NCBI RefSeq assembly: GCF_040222385.1
Contig: NZ_JAVKDF010000010.1
Coordinates: 186,001-250,000 of the forward strand
Length of the DNA stretch: 64,000 nucleotides
Reading direction: 5' to 3'
Source: Imperialibacter sp040222385
GTDB taxonomy: Bacteria; Bacteroidota; Bacteroidia; Cytophagales; Cyclobacteriaceae
This document shows positions 1-7,992 of this stretch, piece after piece. Made by a program: the position numbers and the translations under genes. Below the pieces are notes generated by a model. That model did not search any database, was not told where the DNA came from, and was given only the letters and a program-made list of their open reading frames with translations. How positions within the stretch are numbered: the first letter of the stretch is position 1; every line of letters starts with the position of its first letter.

Positions 1-1
1 G

Positions 2-451
2 GAGATCAAAGGTGTTGAAATCAACCCTATTACGCTGCACATCGGCTTGGGCACTTTCCGTCCTGTAGATGTTGAAGACCTGACCAAGCATAAAATGGAT
101 TCAGAGAACTTCTTCGTCCGCCAGCCAACAGTGGACATGGTCAACAAAGCTATCGATGAGAAGAAAAGAGTGGTGGCAGTAGGCACTACGGTGATGAGAT
201 CACTGGAGTCTTCGGTGTCTGCCAGCAACCGCTTAAAGCCTAATGAGGGCTGGACGGATAAATTCATTTTTCCTCCCTACGAATTCAAGATTTGCAACGC
301 TTTGATTTCTAACTTCCACATGCCTGAATCAACCCTGTTGATGATGGCAAGCGCTTTCGGAGGCTATGACCTCGTGATGGAGGCCTACCGTGTGGCAATC
401 AAAGAAAAATATCGTTTCTTCAGCTATGGCGATGCCATGCTGATTCTGTAA
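2..451 (+). CDS. queA: S-adenosylmethionine:tRNA ribosyltransferase-isomerase, 3' part
   Basis: This is the C-terminal 149 residues of QueA; the gene begins before the window. QueA transfers and isomerises the ribosyl group of SAM onto 7-aminomethyl-7-deazaguanine in tRNA, giving epoxyqueuosine at the wobble position (queuosine pathway, cytoplasm). The visible part carries the family's HIGLGTFRPV stretch near the beginning, VAVGTTVMRSLES in the middle, and NFHMPESTLLMMASAFGG followed by the YRFFSYGDAMLI ending. The frame is open from base 2 and the stop is where the family normally ends, so only the 5' end is missing. A hairpin follows the stop. Confidence 0.96.
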   Translation, partial: EIKGVEINPITLHIGLGTFRPVDVEDLTKHKMDSENFFVRQPTVDMVNKAIDEKKRVVAVGTTVMRSLESSVSASNRLKPNEGWTDKFIFPPYEFKICNALISNFHMPESTLLMMASAFGGYDLVMEAYRVAIKEKYRFFSYGDAMLIL

Positions 452-471
452 CGAAGCAGATTTCTTTTAAG

Positions 472-529
472 AAGCTCCTGTTTACAAAACTTCGGCGTTA
501 TCTTTCGAAGGTTTAACAAACAGGAGCTT
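472..529 (+). promoter_or_regulatory. Hairpin that looks like a terminator and covers the ispD Shine-Dalgarno
   Basis: A perfect 12-bp stem (AAGCTCCTGTTT at 472-483 with AAACAGGAGCTT at 518-529) is followed by T residues up to 533, so it reads as a queA terminator. The loop holds a smaller nested stem (CTTCG/CGAAG). The right arm contains AGGAG at 522-526, seven bases before the ispD ATG at 534, so the ribosome site of ispD lies inside the stem. Termination, translational control, or both are possible; only the structure is seen directly. Confidence 0.75.
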
Positions 530-533
530 TTTT

Positions 534-1223
534 ATGCCTGAAAAGTACGTGATCATTGTAGCGGGAGGCTCCGGAAGCAGAATGGGCGGTGCACTGCCCA
601 AACAGTTTCTTGAGGTGAACGGCCGCCCCATACTTATGCGTACAATAGAGGTGTTTTTCTCCTTCGACCCTTCTATAGCCGTCATCCTGGTGTTGCCTCA
701 AAGCAACATGGCTCTTTGGAAAGAGCTCTGCGAAGAGCACCGATTTTTGCCTGCCCATCAAATAGTGGCGGGTGGTGCCTCCCGGTTTCAGTCAGTGAGA
801 AATGGGTTAAAGCACTTGCCAGACAAAGGACTGGTGGCCATTCACGATGGAGTACGCCCGTTTGTATCGGCTGAGGTTATTGCTCAGGGGTTTGAAGTAG
901 CATCGAAACAAGGCAATGCGATAGTCTCCTTACCGCTGAAGGAGTCGATTCGTGAGGTGTCTGGCTCTGGTAATAAGTCGGCAGCACGTGATCGATCCAA
1001 ATACAGATTGGTCCAAACTCCTCAGACATTCGACATTGGCTTGATCAAGAAGGCTTACATGCAGCCCGAAAGTGCCCTGTTTACCGACGATGCCAGTGTG
1101 GTGGAGTCGGCTGGGGAATCAATAGTGCTTATTGAAGGCAACGAGGAAAACATAAAAATTACCCATCCTGCCGATTTGCTGATTGCGGACGCATTCCTGA
1201 AAAACAAAAAAAGCCCGATATAA
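534..1223 (+). CDS. ispD: 2-C-methyl-D-erythritol 4-phosphate cytidylyltransferase
   Basis: IspD couples MEP with CTP to give CDP-methylerythritol, the third step of the MEP isoprenoid pathway, in the cytoplasm. The 229-residue product has the usual family length. The N-terminal nucleotide loop AGGSGSRMG (residues about 10-18) is followed by the LPKQF motif with its conserved Lys, and VAIHDGVRPFV and RDRSKYRLVQTPQTF are recognisable further on. The start ATG directly follows the T-tract of the upstream hairpin and has AGGAG seven bases upstream, which supports this start. The 3' end overlaps the terminator of the opposing DUF2795 gene. Confidence 0.96.
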   Translation: MPEKYVIIVAGGSGSRMGGALPKQFLEVNGRPILMRTIEVFFSFDPSIAVILVLPQSNMALWKELCEEHRFLPAHQIVAGGASRFQSVRNGLKHLPDKGLVAIHDGVRPFVSAEVIAQGFEVASKQGNAIVSLPLKESIREVSGSGNKSAARDRSKYRLVQTPQTFDIGLIKKAYMQPESALFTDDASVVESAGESIVLIEGNEENIKITHPADLLIADAFLKNKKSPI

Positions 1224-1233
1224 GCTACCGGGC
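1204..1233 (-). terminator. Intrinsic terminator of the DUF2795 gene
   Basis: Read on the minus strand, GCCCG and CGGGC arms (1229-1233 and 1213-1217) form a short GC-rich hairpin followed by seven consecutive T residues. It lies inside the last codons and stop of the convergent ispD gene. On the plus strand the hairpin is followed only by a weak T-rich stretch. Confidence 0.7.
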
Positions 1234-1269
1234 CATTATTTTAGCCATTATCCCTATTGACGACGGGTA

Positions 1270-1491
1270 TTAATACTCGTCTTCGTTGAAAAAGAAATCT
1301 TCTTTGGTCGGGTAGTCCGGCCATATTTCTTCAATGCTTTCGTACGGTTGACCATCATCTTCTAGCTCTTGCAGGTTTTCTACTACTTCTAGTGGTGCTC
1401 CTGATCTAATGGAGTAGTCAATTAATTCGTCCTTGGTGGCGGGCCATGGGGCGTCTTCAAGATACGAAGCCAGTTCAAGTGTCCAATACAT
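1270..1491 (-). CDS. DUF2795 family small acidic protein
   Basis: A 73-residue, strongly acidic protein that matches what I know of the DUF2795 family, common in Bacteroidota as an almost invariant small protein beginning MYWTLELASYLEDAPWP and ending in a cluster of Phe, Glu and Asp. It has no signal peptide or membrane segment and is expected to be cytoplasmic. Its function is unknown. A GGAGG ribosome site precedes the ATG and a promoter-like pair of elements lies about 40-70 bases upstream. It has its own terminator, so it appears to be a single-gene unit, convergent with ispD. Confidence 0.88.
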   Translation of the reverse strand: MYWTLELASYLEDAPWPATKDELIDYSIRSGAPLEVVENLQELEDDGQPYESIEEIWPDYPTKEDFFFNEDEY

Positions 1492-1532
1492 GATCTATAC
1501 CTCCAATTTTGTTCTGTTTTTCAAATAGTGCG

Positions 1533-1562
1533 CAAAATTAGTCATCAGTTTTTGTAATCAAA
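1533..1562 (-). promoter_or_regulatory. Bacteroidota-type promoter for the DUF2795 gene
   Basis: On the minus strand TTTG (1562-1559) is followed after 18 bases by TAATTTTG (1540-1533), which fits the Bacteroidota primary sigma pattern TTTG-N17..23-TAnnTTTG. It lies 41-71 bases before the start codon. Confidence 0.6.
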
Positions 1563-1707
1563 GGCCTTTATTAAATTTCTCATACACAATAAGTTAAATC
1601 GGCTCTGAATTGCAGGAAAGAGGCAAAATAGGCACGCTCAATCGCAGCACTGATGGCTTCATTTTATGGATAAATACAAAATTATCCAATAAAAGTTTCA
1701 AAAAGCT

Positions 1708-3093
1708 TCAAATTTGATCCAGCGACACTTTCAGCTCTTGCAACAGCTGCCTTTTCACAATCACTTTGCGCTTCTGGTTGAGGTATTTATTGTGAAGCAT
1801 TTTGTCGAATGCCTGTTTGGTGGCATTGAGCCTGTCAAGATTTTCCTGATAGGTCTGCAAATCCTGCTCGTCTCTTACCAGAAGGTCACGAATAAGCTTC
1901 ATCTTGAATCGTGTCTTCTCCCTGTTGTTCTTCTTGGTATATTCAGGGTCTTTGTTGGCCGCCAGGTTTTCGAGGAATATTCTCTCCTGGCCCCGATCAC
2001 AGAGAATCAGGAAGTGCTCTGTTACTTCTTTGGCTCTTTCTTTTGGCACCATGCCAATGCCCTTCCATATCTGCTGCAGTTTTCTAAGCTCGTCCACGCT
2101 TTCACGGGTGCCCAAGTCAGCTAAAGTTTCTGCCTCTTGAATAAGGGCAACCTTTCTTACCAGATTACTCTCAAGCTCTTCAGGAGAAGGCATTACATTA
2201 GGCCTGGCGCTATAAGCTGGTCTGGCCCCGTCTTGTGGTCTGCCACCACCGCCGTACATTGTCCTTGCCGGAGGCCCACTGCGCCCCTGAAAGCCACCTC
2301 TGCTTTGGAAGCTTCCGGTGGGTGCGTCTGGTCTGCGGAAGAAATAGTTGGTGTGATACCGCAAATCCTTGTCAAGTCGGCGCTTTTCTCTGGCTGGCAG
2401 CTCACCCACGTTTCTCCACTCCCTTTGAATCTCACGAACCCGGTCAATAGTGCCTGGCTCGGCTTTCTTCGGTTTCAACGATTTCAATTCGTTGATATAG
2501 TCTTCGCATTTTTGAATGCGAACATCAAATGCCTTTCTTCTGTCCTCAAAATAGACCTGCTTTCTGTCAAAAAAGTCAGTAAGTTTCGTTTGAAAACTTA
2601 AATCCAGTTCAGCGTTTATTTCCTTTTTAGCATTTCCTGTTTTGATCCAGCGATCCTTCACGTCAAGCACTTTATCAGTGGCTTCACGCCAGTCGCTCTC
2701 AGCCAGTGCCTGATCCAATTCTTCCAATAAAGCTGTTTTTATTTCGCTATTTCTTTCCCTGTTTTTGGCAATGGCTACATTCAAATCTTCTTCCAGCACT
2801 GTAAGCCTTTCAAAGAGCGGGTGGTAGTCTCCCAGTCCGTCGTAGTTGCCAAGGGATTCCTTCATGTGAAGGAGCTTCATAAGGTACGAGCCCTTATTTT
2901 CGCTTTCGTTGATGGCTTTTTCGAGCTCATCAATCTTCTGTACGAGGTGTTGAAAGCGATCCAAAAAGTATTGGATGGTTTTCTCTTCACTTTCTTTTAC
3001 TTCGCCAATTTGCCTGTCAGAAAATTCCATGTAGGCCGACAGGTAAACTTTTTCGTCTGCTATATACCCAAAGGGTATGTCTCGTCTTTCCAA
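1708..3093 (-). CDS. DUF349 domain-containing protein with Gly/Arg-rich linker
   Basis: A 461-residue soluble, highly charged, mostly helical protein. Repeated segments of the type W-x(5-8)-D-x-W and IQREWRNVGELP (about residues 135-155, 215-250, 325-360) match DUF349 repeats, a helical family of unclear function. Between two repeats, residues about 253-300, is a low-complexity stretch rich in Gly, Arg, Pro and Ser with RGG, GRSGPPAR and GGGGRP segments, probably disordered. No signal peptide is visible. The gene is divergent from ettA across a 121-bp gap. DUF349 is well supported; any RNA-related role suggested by the RGG-like linker is inference. Confidence 0.85.
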   Translation of the reverse strand: MERRDIPFGYIADEKVYLSAYMEFSDRQIGEVKESEEKTIQYFLDRFQHLVQKIDELEKAINESENKGSYLMKLLHMKESLGNYDGLGDYHPLFERLTVLEEDLNVAIAKNRERNSEIKTALLEELDQALAESDWREATDKVLDVKDRWIKTGNAKKEINAELDLSFQTKLTDFFDRKQVYFEDRRKAFDVRIQKCEDYINELKSLKPKKAEPGTIDRVREIQREWRNVGELPAREKRRLDKDLRYHTNYFFRRPDAPTGSFQSRGGFQGRSGPPARTMYGGGGRPQDGARPAYSARPNVMPSPEELESNLVRKVALIQEAETLADLGTRESVDELRKLQQIWKGIGMVPKERAKEVTEHFLILCDRGQERIFLENLAANKDPEYTKKNNREKTRFKMKLIRDLLVRDEQDLQTYQENLDRLNATKQAFDKMLHNKYLNQKRKVIVKRQLLQELKVSLDQI

Positions 3094-3214
3094 GTTCCTA
3101 AATAATTATAATGTTGCGGATAAATGAGCATTTGGTGCAAAATAACTAATATAAATCAAAGATGAATCATTGGTAATAATTTTTACCATCTTTGAATCAA
3201 TAATATCCTATACG

Positions 3215-4900
3215 ATGAGTGCAGAAAAAATAATCTTTTCAATGGCGGGTGTGAACAAAATTCACCCTCCGAAAAAACAAGTTTTAAAGAACATTTACCT
3301 TTCATTTTTCTACGGCGCCAAGATAGGTGTCCTTGGTTTGAACGGCTCAGGAAAGTCTTCGTTGCTTAAAATTATAGCAGGGGTAGACAAGGAGTTTCAG
3401 GGGGAGGTAGTTTTCTCGCCGGGATACACTGTGGGAATGCTGGAGCAAGAGCCGCAGTTTGATCCGGATAAAACGGTGAAAGATATTGTGGAAGAAGGGG
3501 CTCAGGAGATTGTTGATTTGCTAAAGGAGTTTGAGCTAATCAATGAAAAATTTGCAGATTCAGAAGTGCTTGACAACCCCGATGCAATGGATAAGCTTAT
3601 TCAGCGCCAGGGAGAGGTGCAGGAGAAACTCGATCACGTAAATGCCTGGGAGCTGGATAGCAAGCTGGAGATTGCCATGGATGCCTTGCGAACACCTCCG
3701 GGTGACGCATTAGTCAAGAACCTTTCTGGTGGAGAAAAAAGAAGAGTAGCGTTGTGTCGACTGCTTTTAAAGGAACCAGATGTGCTCTTGCTTGATGAAC
3801 CAACCAACCACCTTGACGCTGAATCGGTGCATTGGCTGGAGCAACATTTGCAGAACTACAAAGGGACTGTCATTGCTGTAACCCACGATCGTTATTTCCT
3901 CGACAATGTAGCAGGATGGATACTGGAGCTTGATCGTGGCGAAGGCATACCGTGGAAAGGCAATTATTCCTCCTGGCTGGAGCAAAAGCAGCAGAGAATG
4001 GCCAAGGAGGAAAAGACAGAATCGAAGCGTCAGAAGACTTTACAGCGTGAGTTGGAATGGATCAGGATGTCGCCTAAGGCTCGGCAGGCGAAAGGAAAGG
4101 CTCGTTTGAATGCCTACGATAAAATGGCCGGAGAGGAAGTCAAAGAAAAAGAAGCCAAGCTGGATCTTTTTATTCCCAATGGGCCAAGGCTTGGGAATAA
4201 AGTCATCGAGGCAAACGGGCTTTCCAAGGCCTTTGGCGACAAGCTGCTTTTCGAGAACCTGTCGTTCGCATTGCCGCCGGCTGGCATCGTCGGCATTATT
4301 GGGCCTAACGGTGCCGGTAAAACGACACTCTTCAAATTAATAACCGGGAAGGTTCAGCCCGACGCCGGGTCATTTGAAGTGGGCTCCACAGTGGTGACTG
4401 GCTACGTCGATCAGGAACACGATAACCTTGATCCTAACAAAACGGTATGGCAGACAATTTCCGAAGGAAATGAATTGATGGAGTTGGGTGGTAAGCAGCT
4501 TAATTCAAGGGCCTACGTAAGCAAGTTCAATTTTGCAGGCAACGATCAGGAGAAAAAGGTTGGCATACTTTCCGGTGGTGAAAGAAACCGGGTGCACCTG
4601 GCATTAACGCTAAAAATGGGAGCCAACTTGCTGTTGCTCGATGAGCCTACCAACGACCTGGACGTGAACACGCTGCGAGCGCTTGAAGATGCGCTTGAAG
4701 ATTTTGCTGGCTGCGCTGTCATTATTTCTCACGACAGGTGGTTCCTGGATAGAATTTGCACGCACATACTGGCATTTGAAGGAGATAGTCAGGTTTATTG
4801 GTTTGAAGGCAACTACACTGACTACGAGGAAAACAGAAAAGCTCGCCTTGGGGGTGATATTATCCCTACCAGAATCAAATACAGAAAAATGACTAAGTAG
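3215..4900 (+). CDS. ettA: Energy-dependent translational throttle protein, ABC-F ATPase
   Basis: EttA-type ABC-F protein: two tandem ABC ATPase domains, no membrane segments, acting at the ribosomal E site to gate early elongation according to ATP level. Domain 1 has Walker A GLNGSGKSS, signature LSGGEKRRVALCR and Walker B VLLLDEPTNHLD. Domain 2 has GPNGAGKTT, LSGGERNRVHLAL and LLLLDEPTNDLD. The linker between them carries the basic RMSPKARQAKGKARL segment. I chose ATG 3215 (MSAEKIIFSM), giving 561 residues, close to the family's usual 555-560; the frame is open 15 codons further up, but that part has no family resemblance. A strong terminator follows. Confidence 0.94.
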   Translation: MSAEKIIFSMAGVNKIHPPKKQVLKNIYLSFFYGAKIGVLGLNGSGKSSLLKIIAGVDKEFQGEVVFSPGYTVGMLEQEPQFDPDKTVKDIVEEGAQEIVDLLKEFELINEKFADSEVLDNPDAMDKLIQRQGEVQEKLDHVNAWELDSKLEIAMDALRTPPGDALVKNLSGGEKRRVALCRLLLKEPDVLLLDEPTNHLDAESVHWLEQHLQNYKGTVIAVTHDRYFLDNVAGWILELDRGEGIPWKGNYSSWLEQKQQRMAKEEKTESKRQKTLQRELEWIRMSPKARQAKGKARLNAYDKMAGEEVKEKEAKLDLFIPNGPRLGNKVIEANGLSKAFGDKLLFENLSFALPPAGIVGIIGPNGAGKTTLFKLITGKVQPDAGSFEVGSTVVTGYVDQEHDNLDPNKTVWQTISEGNELMELGGKQLNSRAYVSKFNFAGNDQEKKVGILSGGERNRVHLALTLKMGANLLLLDEPTNDLDVNTLRALEDALEDFAGCAVIISHDRWFLDRICTHILAFEGDSQVYWFEGNYTDYEENRKARLGGDIIPTRIKYRKMTK

Positions 4901-4940
4901 CGGGTGAGAATTGGATAATGCTTTTTCAAGAGTTATTTTG

Positions 4941-4970
4941 AAGCTGCGAGTTTTTTCGCAGCTTTTTTTA
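4941..4970 (+). terminator. Intrinsic terminator after ettA
   Basis: AAGCTGCGA (4941-4949) pairs perfectly with TCGCAGCTT (4956-4964) across a short T-rich loop and is followed by a run of T residues, about 40 bases after the ettA stop. Confidence 0.9.
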
Positions 4971-5050
4971 TTGCGAACAACGGGAAAGGATGAGCGGTAT
5001 TCTCCGTAGCCTTATATTTTACTACCTTCATAGATTCAATCGGTTATAAA

Positions 5051-5809
5051 ATGAAAAACACGACACTAACAACACTCTTTGTATTAATAATTTTTGGCTT
5101 TACGCAGTCATGTGCCCAAAATCAAACCGTCAAACTGACCGATCAGGAAGTTAGCGATGGGTGGAAACTTCTCTGGGATGGGAAAACCACTGAAGGATGG
5201 AGAGGAGCCAAGCTTGATAAGTTTCCTGCCAAGGGCTGGCAAATGAAAGACGGCGTGCTGACGATATTGGCAACCGACGGTGCCGAAGCAGCTGGCCCCG
5301 GCGACATTGTTACTGACAAAACGTATGGAAATTTCGAGTTGCAACTTGAATTCAAAATTACTCCCGGAGCCAACAGCGGCATCAAGTATTTTGTGGACCC
5401 TGAAATGAACAAAGGCTCGGGTTCGGCTATTGGCTGCGAGTTTCAGGTGCTTGACGACGAGCTGCATCCCGATGCTAAAATGGGTGTGAACGGAAACCGT
5501 ACATTATCGTCATTGTACGATTTGATTACAGCAGAGAATTTGTCTGATCCAGGGCAGCCAGTGCCGTTCAATGGTGTGGGCACCTGGAATACCGCAAAAG
5601 TAGTTTCAAAGGATGGCCATGTGGAACACTGGCTGAACGGCACCAAGGTGGTGGAATACGAGCGCTTCTCGCAAATGTTTAGAGCCCTGGTCGCTTATAG
5701 CAAGTACAGCAAGTGGCCGGAGTTTGGCAGGTGGCCAGTAGGTCACATCCTGCTTCAAGATCACGGAAACGAAGTGAGTTATAAGAATATTAGAATCAGA
5801 GAATTATAA
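5051..5809 (+). CDS. DUF1080 (3-keto-disaccharide hydrolase family) lipoprotein
   Basis: A 252-residue exported protein. The N-terminus is a lipoprotein signal with lipobox TQSC (Cys 21). The rest is one DUF1080 domain, a concanavalin-like beta sandwich: GWKLLWDGKTTEGWRG near residue 37, GDIVTDKTYGNFELQLEFKI, GANSGIKYFV, and the closing HILLQDHGNEVSYKNIRIREL. Members of this family have been characterised as 3-keto-glycoside hydrolases/lyases in Bacteroidetes. The gene lies 12 bases before a Gfo/Idh/MocA oxidoreductase gene, the classic partner, so the pair probably acts on oxidised glycosides in the periplasm. The particular substrate cannot be read from the sequence. Confidence 0.9.
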   Translation: MKNTTLTTLFVLIIFGFTQSCAQNQTVKLTDQEVSDGWKLLWDGKTTEGWRGAKLDKFPAKGWQMKDGVLTILATDGAEAAGPGDIVTDKTYGNFELQLEFKITPGANSGIKYFVDPEMNKGSGSAIGCEFQVLDDELHPDAKMGVNGNRTLSSLYDLITAENLSDPGQPVPFNGVGTWNTAKVVSKDGHVEHWLNGTKVVEYERFSQMFRALVAYSKYSKWPEFGRWPVGHILLQDHGNEVSYKNIRIREL

Positions 5810-5821
5810 AATTTCAAAGCG

Positions 5822-7150
5822 ATGCCTACTAATAACGAAAGAAGAGAATTCATCAAGAAAACAGCTTTGGGGACCGTCGGCCTTTCATTTGCCATGTCAG
5901 CCAGAAGCTATGGTTCCATTCTTGGAGCCAACGATCGTGTGAACTTTGCAGTGGTGGGAGCCAACAGCAGAGGCAGGGCACATATTTCAGCCATTTCGAA
6001 AGTGAACAATGCCAGCCTTGGTTACTTATGTGATGTTGACTCCAGAGTGTTTGACTCAGCCGGCGCTCATATTGAAAAGGCGATGGGCAAAAAAGCCAAA
6101 ACGGAAAAGGATTTTCGTAAGCTACTGGAAAACAAAGACATCGATGCCATCACGATTGCCACGCCTGAGCACTGGCATGCACCGATGGGAATTATGGGTG
6201 CTAATGCAGGCAAGCATGTCTACATAGAAAAGCCTTGCAGTCACAATCCGAACGAAACAGGCATGCTCGTTGCGTCCCAAAAGAAAAATAAAATTGTGAT
6301 GCAAATGGGCAACCAGCAGCGCTCAGGGTCTGCTTCAAAGGAAGCCATAAGTGATATCAGGAATGGAATTATTGGCAAAGCCTATGCTTGTAAGGCATGG
6401 TACGCCAACGCAAGAAAATCCATAGGCGTAGGCAAGCCTGCTCCGGTGCCGGAGTGGCTGGACTGGGAGCTTTGGCAAGGACCAGCACCCCGGAAGGAAT
6501 ACAAGGACAACGTAGTACACTATAACTGGCATTGGTTCAAGCACTGGGGCACCGGCGAGCTGCACAATAACGGCACGCACGAAATAGACATAAGCCGCTG
6601 GGCACTGGGTGTCGATTATCCAACAAAAGTTTCCTCTTCAGGCGGGCGCTATGCGTTTCAGGATGATTGGGAATACTATGATACTCAGATGGTCAACTAC
6701 GAGTTCGAAGGTGGTAAAATGATCACATGGGAAGGAAGAAGCTGTAATGGGTTTGACGTTTACAACAGAGGCCGAGGAGTAACGATCCATGGCACAGAAG
6801 GAACGATTTTGCTCGATAGAAACTCCTACCAGCTGTTTGACATGTCGGGTAAGCTGGTGAAAGAAGTGAAAGAGGGTGCTGAAAGCGCTACGACCAACAC
6901 AATGGGAGAAGGTATTTTGGACGTGTATCACTTTAACAATTTTGCCGATGCCATTCGTGAAGGTAAAACATTGAACGCCCCAATTGCTGATGCTTCCATT
7001 AGCACTCAGCTTTGTCATTTTGGAAATATTTCTCAGGAAACAGGAAGAACCCTGAACATTGATCCTGCTAAAGGGCAGATTTTGAATGACAAAGAAGCAC
7101 TTAAAAACTGGAGCAGAGAATACCAGAAGGGCTGGGCACCGGTTGTTTAA
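5822..7150 (+). CDS. Gfo/Idh/MocA family oxidoreductase with Tat-type signal
   Basis: A 442-residue NAD(P)-dependent dehydrogenase of the Gfo/Idh/MocA family. The N-terminus has a twin-arginine motif (ERREFIKKT, Arg 7-8) and a hydrophobic stretch ending near SYG, indicating folded export through Tat. The Rossmann part begins VNFAVVGANSRGRAH (about residues 40-54), and the EKPCSHNP segment carries the family's conserved Lys of the catalytic EKP motif. NNGTHEIDISRWALG is the typical active-site region of secreted members. Co-transcribed with the DUF1080 gene 12 bases upstream; together they fit a periplasmic 3-keto-glycoside route. Substrate unknown. Confidence 0.92.
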   Translation: MPTNNERREFIKKTALGTVGLSFAMSARSYGSILGANDRVNFAVVGANSRGRAHISAISKVNNASLGYLCDVDSRVFDSAGAHIEKAMGKKAKTEKDFRKLLENKDIDAITIATPEHWHAPMGIMGANAGKHVYIEKPCSHNPNETGMLVASQKKNKIVMQMGNQQRSGSASKEAISDIRNGIIGKAYACKAWYANARKSIGVGKPAPVPEWLDWELWQGPAPRKEYKDNVVHYNWHWFKHWGTGELHNNGTHEIDISRWALGVDYPTKVSSSGGRYAFQDDWEYYDTQMVNYEFEGGKMITWEGRSCNGFDVYNRGRGVTIHGTEGTILLDRNSYQLFDMSGKLVKEVKEGAESATTNTMGEGILDVYHFNNFADAIREGKTLNAPIADASISTQLCHFGNISQETGRTLNIDPAKGQILNDKEALKNWSREYQKGWAPVV

Positions 7151-7251
7151 GGTTTTGGATTATTGAAACATTGACTTAATTAGTTGGAAAATATCAGAGC
7201 TTCACTGATCTGCTTATTACTTTTGTAGCAGATTGAAACCAGTTGTTTATT

Positions 7252-7992
7252 ATGAGCTTTGATATTTTCCTTCAACCATCTTCGTGGATTGCCCTTCTTA
7301 CCCTCACTTTTCTTGAGATTGTTCTAGGGATAGATAATATCCTCTTTATTTCCATTGTCTCAAAAGGGCTGCCTGAACTTCAGCAAAAGAGAGCCAGAAC
7401 CGTTGGGCTTGGTCTGGCGCTGGTGATGCGAATCGGTCTGCTATTTGGTATCAACTACATCACAAGGCTTACGAACCCACTTTTTTCGCTTTTCGGTGCC
7501 GACCTGAGCGGCCGAGACTTAGTGCTGATGGCTGGCGGGATGTTTCTCGTGTTTAAGTCCGTGATGGAAGTGCACCAAAAAATGGAGGGAGAGGACTCAG
7601 AGAAGACATCCAAGTCATCTAGTTTGCTCAACGTTATTGTTCAAATTGTGTTGCTGGATATGATTTTCTCTTTCGATTCGATCCTCACAGCCGTTGGACT
7701 TACTGAGCACTTGTTGCTGATGATCATAGCCGTTGTTATTTCCATGGGAGTAATGATGGTGTTCGCTGGGTCTATCAGCAACTTTATTCATAATCACCCC
7801 ACACTGGAAGTACTGGCACTTTCCTTCCTCATCTTAATCGGATTTATGTTATTCATCGAAGGCTGGCATTACCACGTGCCGAAAGGGTACATCTACTTTG
7901 CGGTGTTCTTCGCCCTGGTTGTAGAAGTCATTAATATGAGGATGCGAAAAGCCAGAAATCCTGTCAAACTCAAGAGGAGGATGGAAGAGTGA
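7252..7992 (+). CDS. TerC family integral membrane protein
   Basis: A 246-residue polytopic membrane protein of the TerC/YkoY group. The first helix carries the hallmark FLEIVLGIDNILFI, and the second half repeats it as VQIVLLDMIFSFDSILTAVG; these acidic helices are thought to take part in metal ion (Mn) export. About seven hydrophobic helices are visible, with a charged loop (EGEDSEKTSKSS) near residues 115-125. ATG 7252 (MSFDIFLQ) is preferred over the in-frame TTG at 7243. The stop codon abuts, without a single spacer base, the stop of the convergent outer-membrane protein gene. Confidence 0.92.
   Translation: MSFDIFLQPSSWIALLTLTFLEIVLGIDNILFISIVSKGLPELQQKRARTVGLGLALVMRIGLLFGINYITRLTNPLFSLFGADLSGRDLVLMAGGMFLVFKSVMEVHQKMEGEDSEKTSKSSSLLNVIVQIVLLDMIFSFDSILTAVGLTEHLLLMIIAVVISMGVMMVFAGSISNFIHNHPTLEVLALSFLILIGFMLFIEGWHYHVPKGYIYFAVFFALVVEVINMRMRKARNPVKLKRRMEE

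Noticed and set aside
3170..3214. N-terminal extension of EttA from the longer open frame
   Set aside because: Residues before MSAEKIIFS are unlike the family and overlap the shared promoter region with the DUF349 gene.
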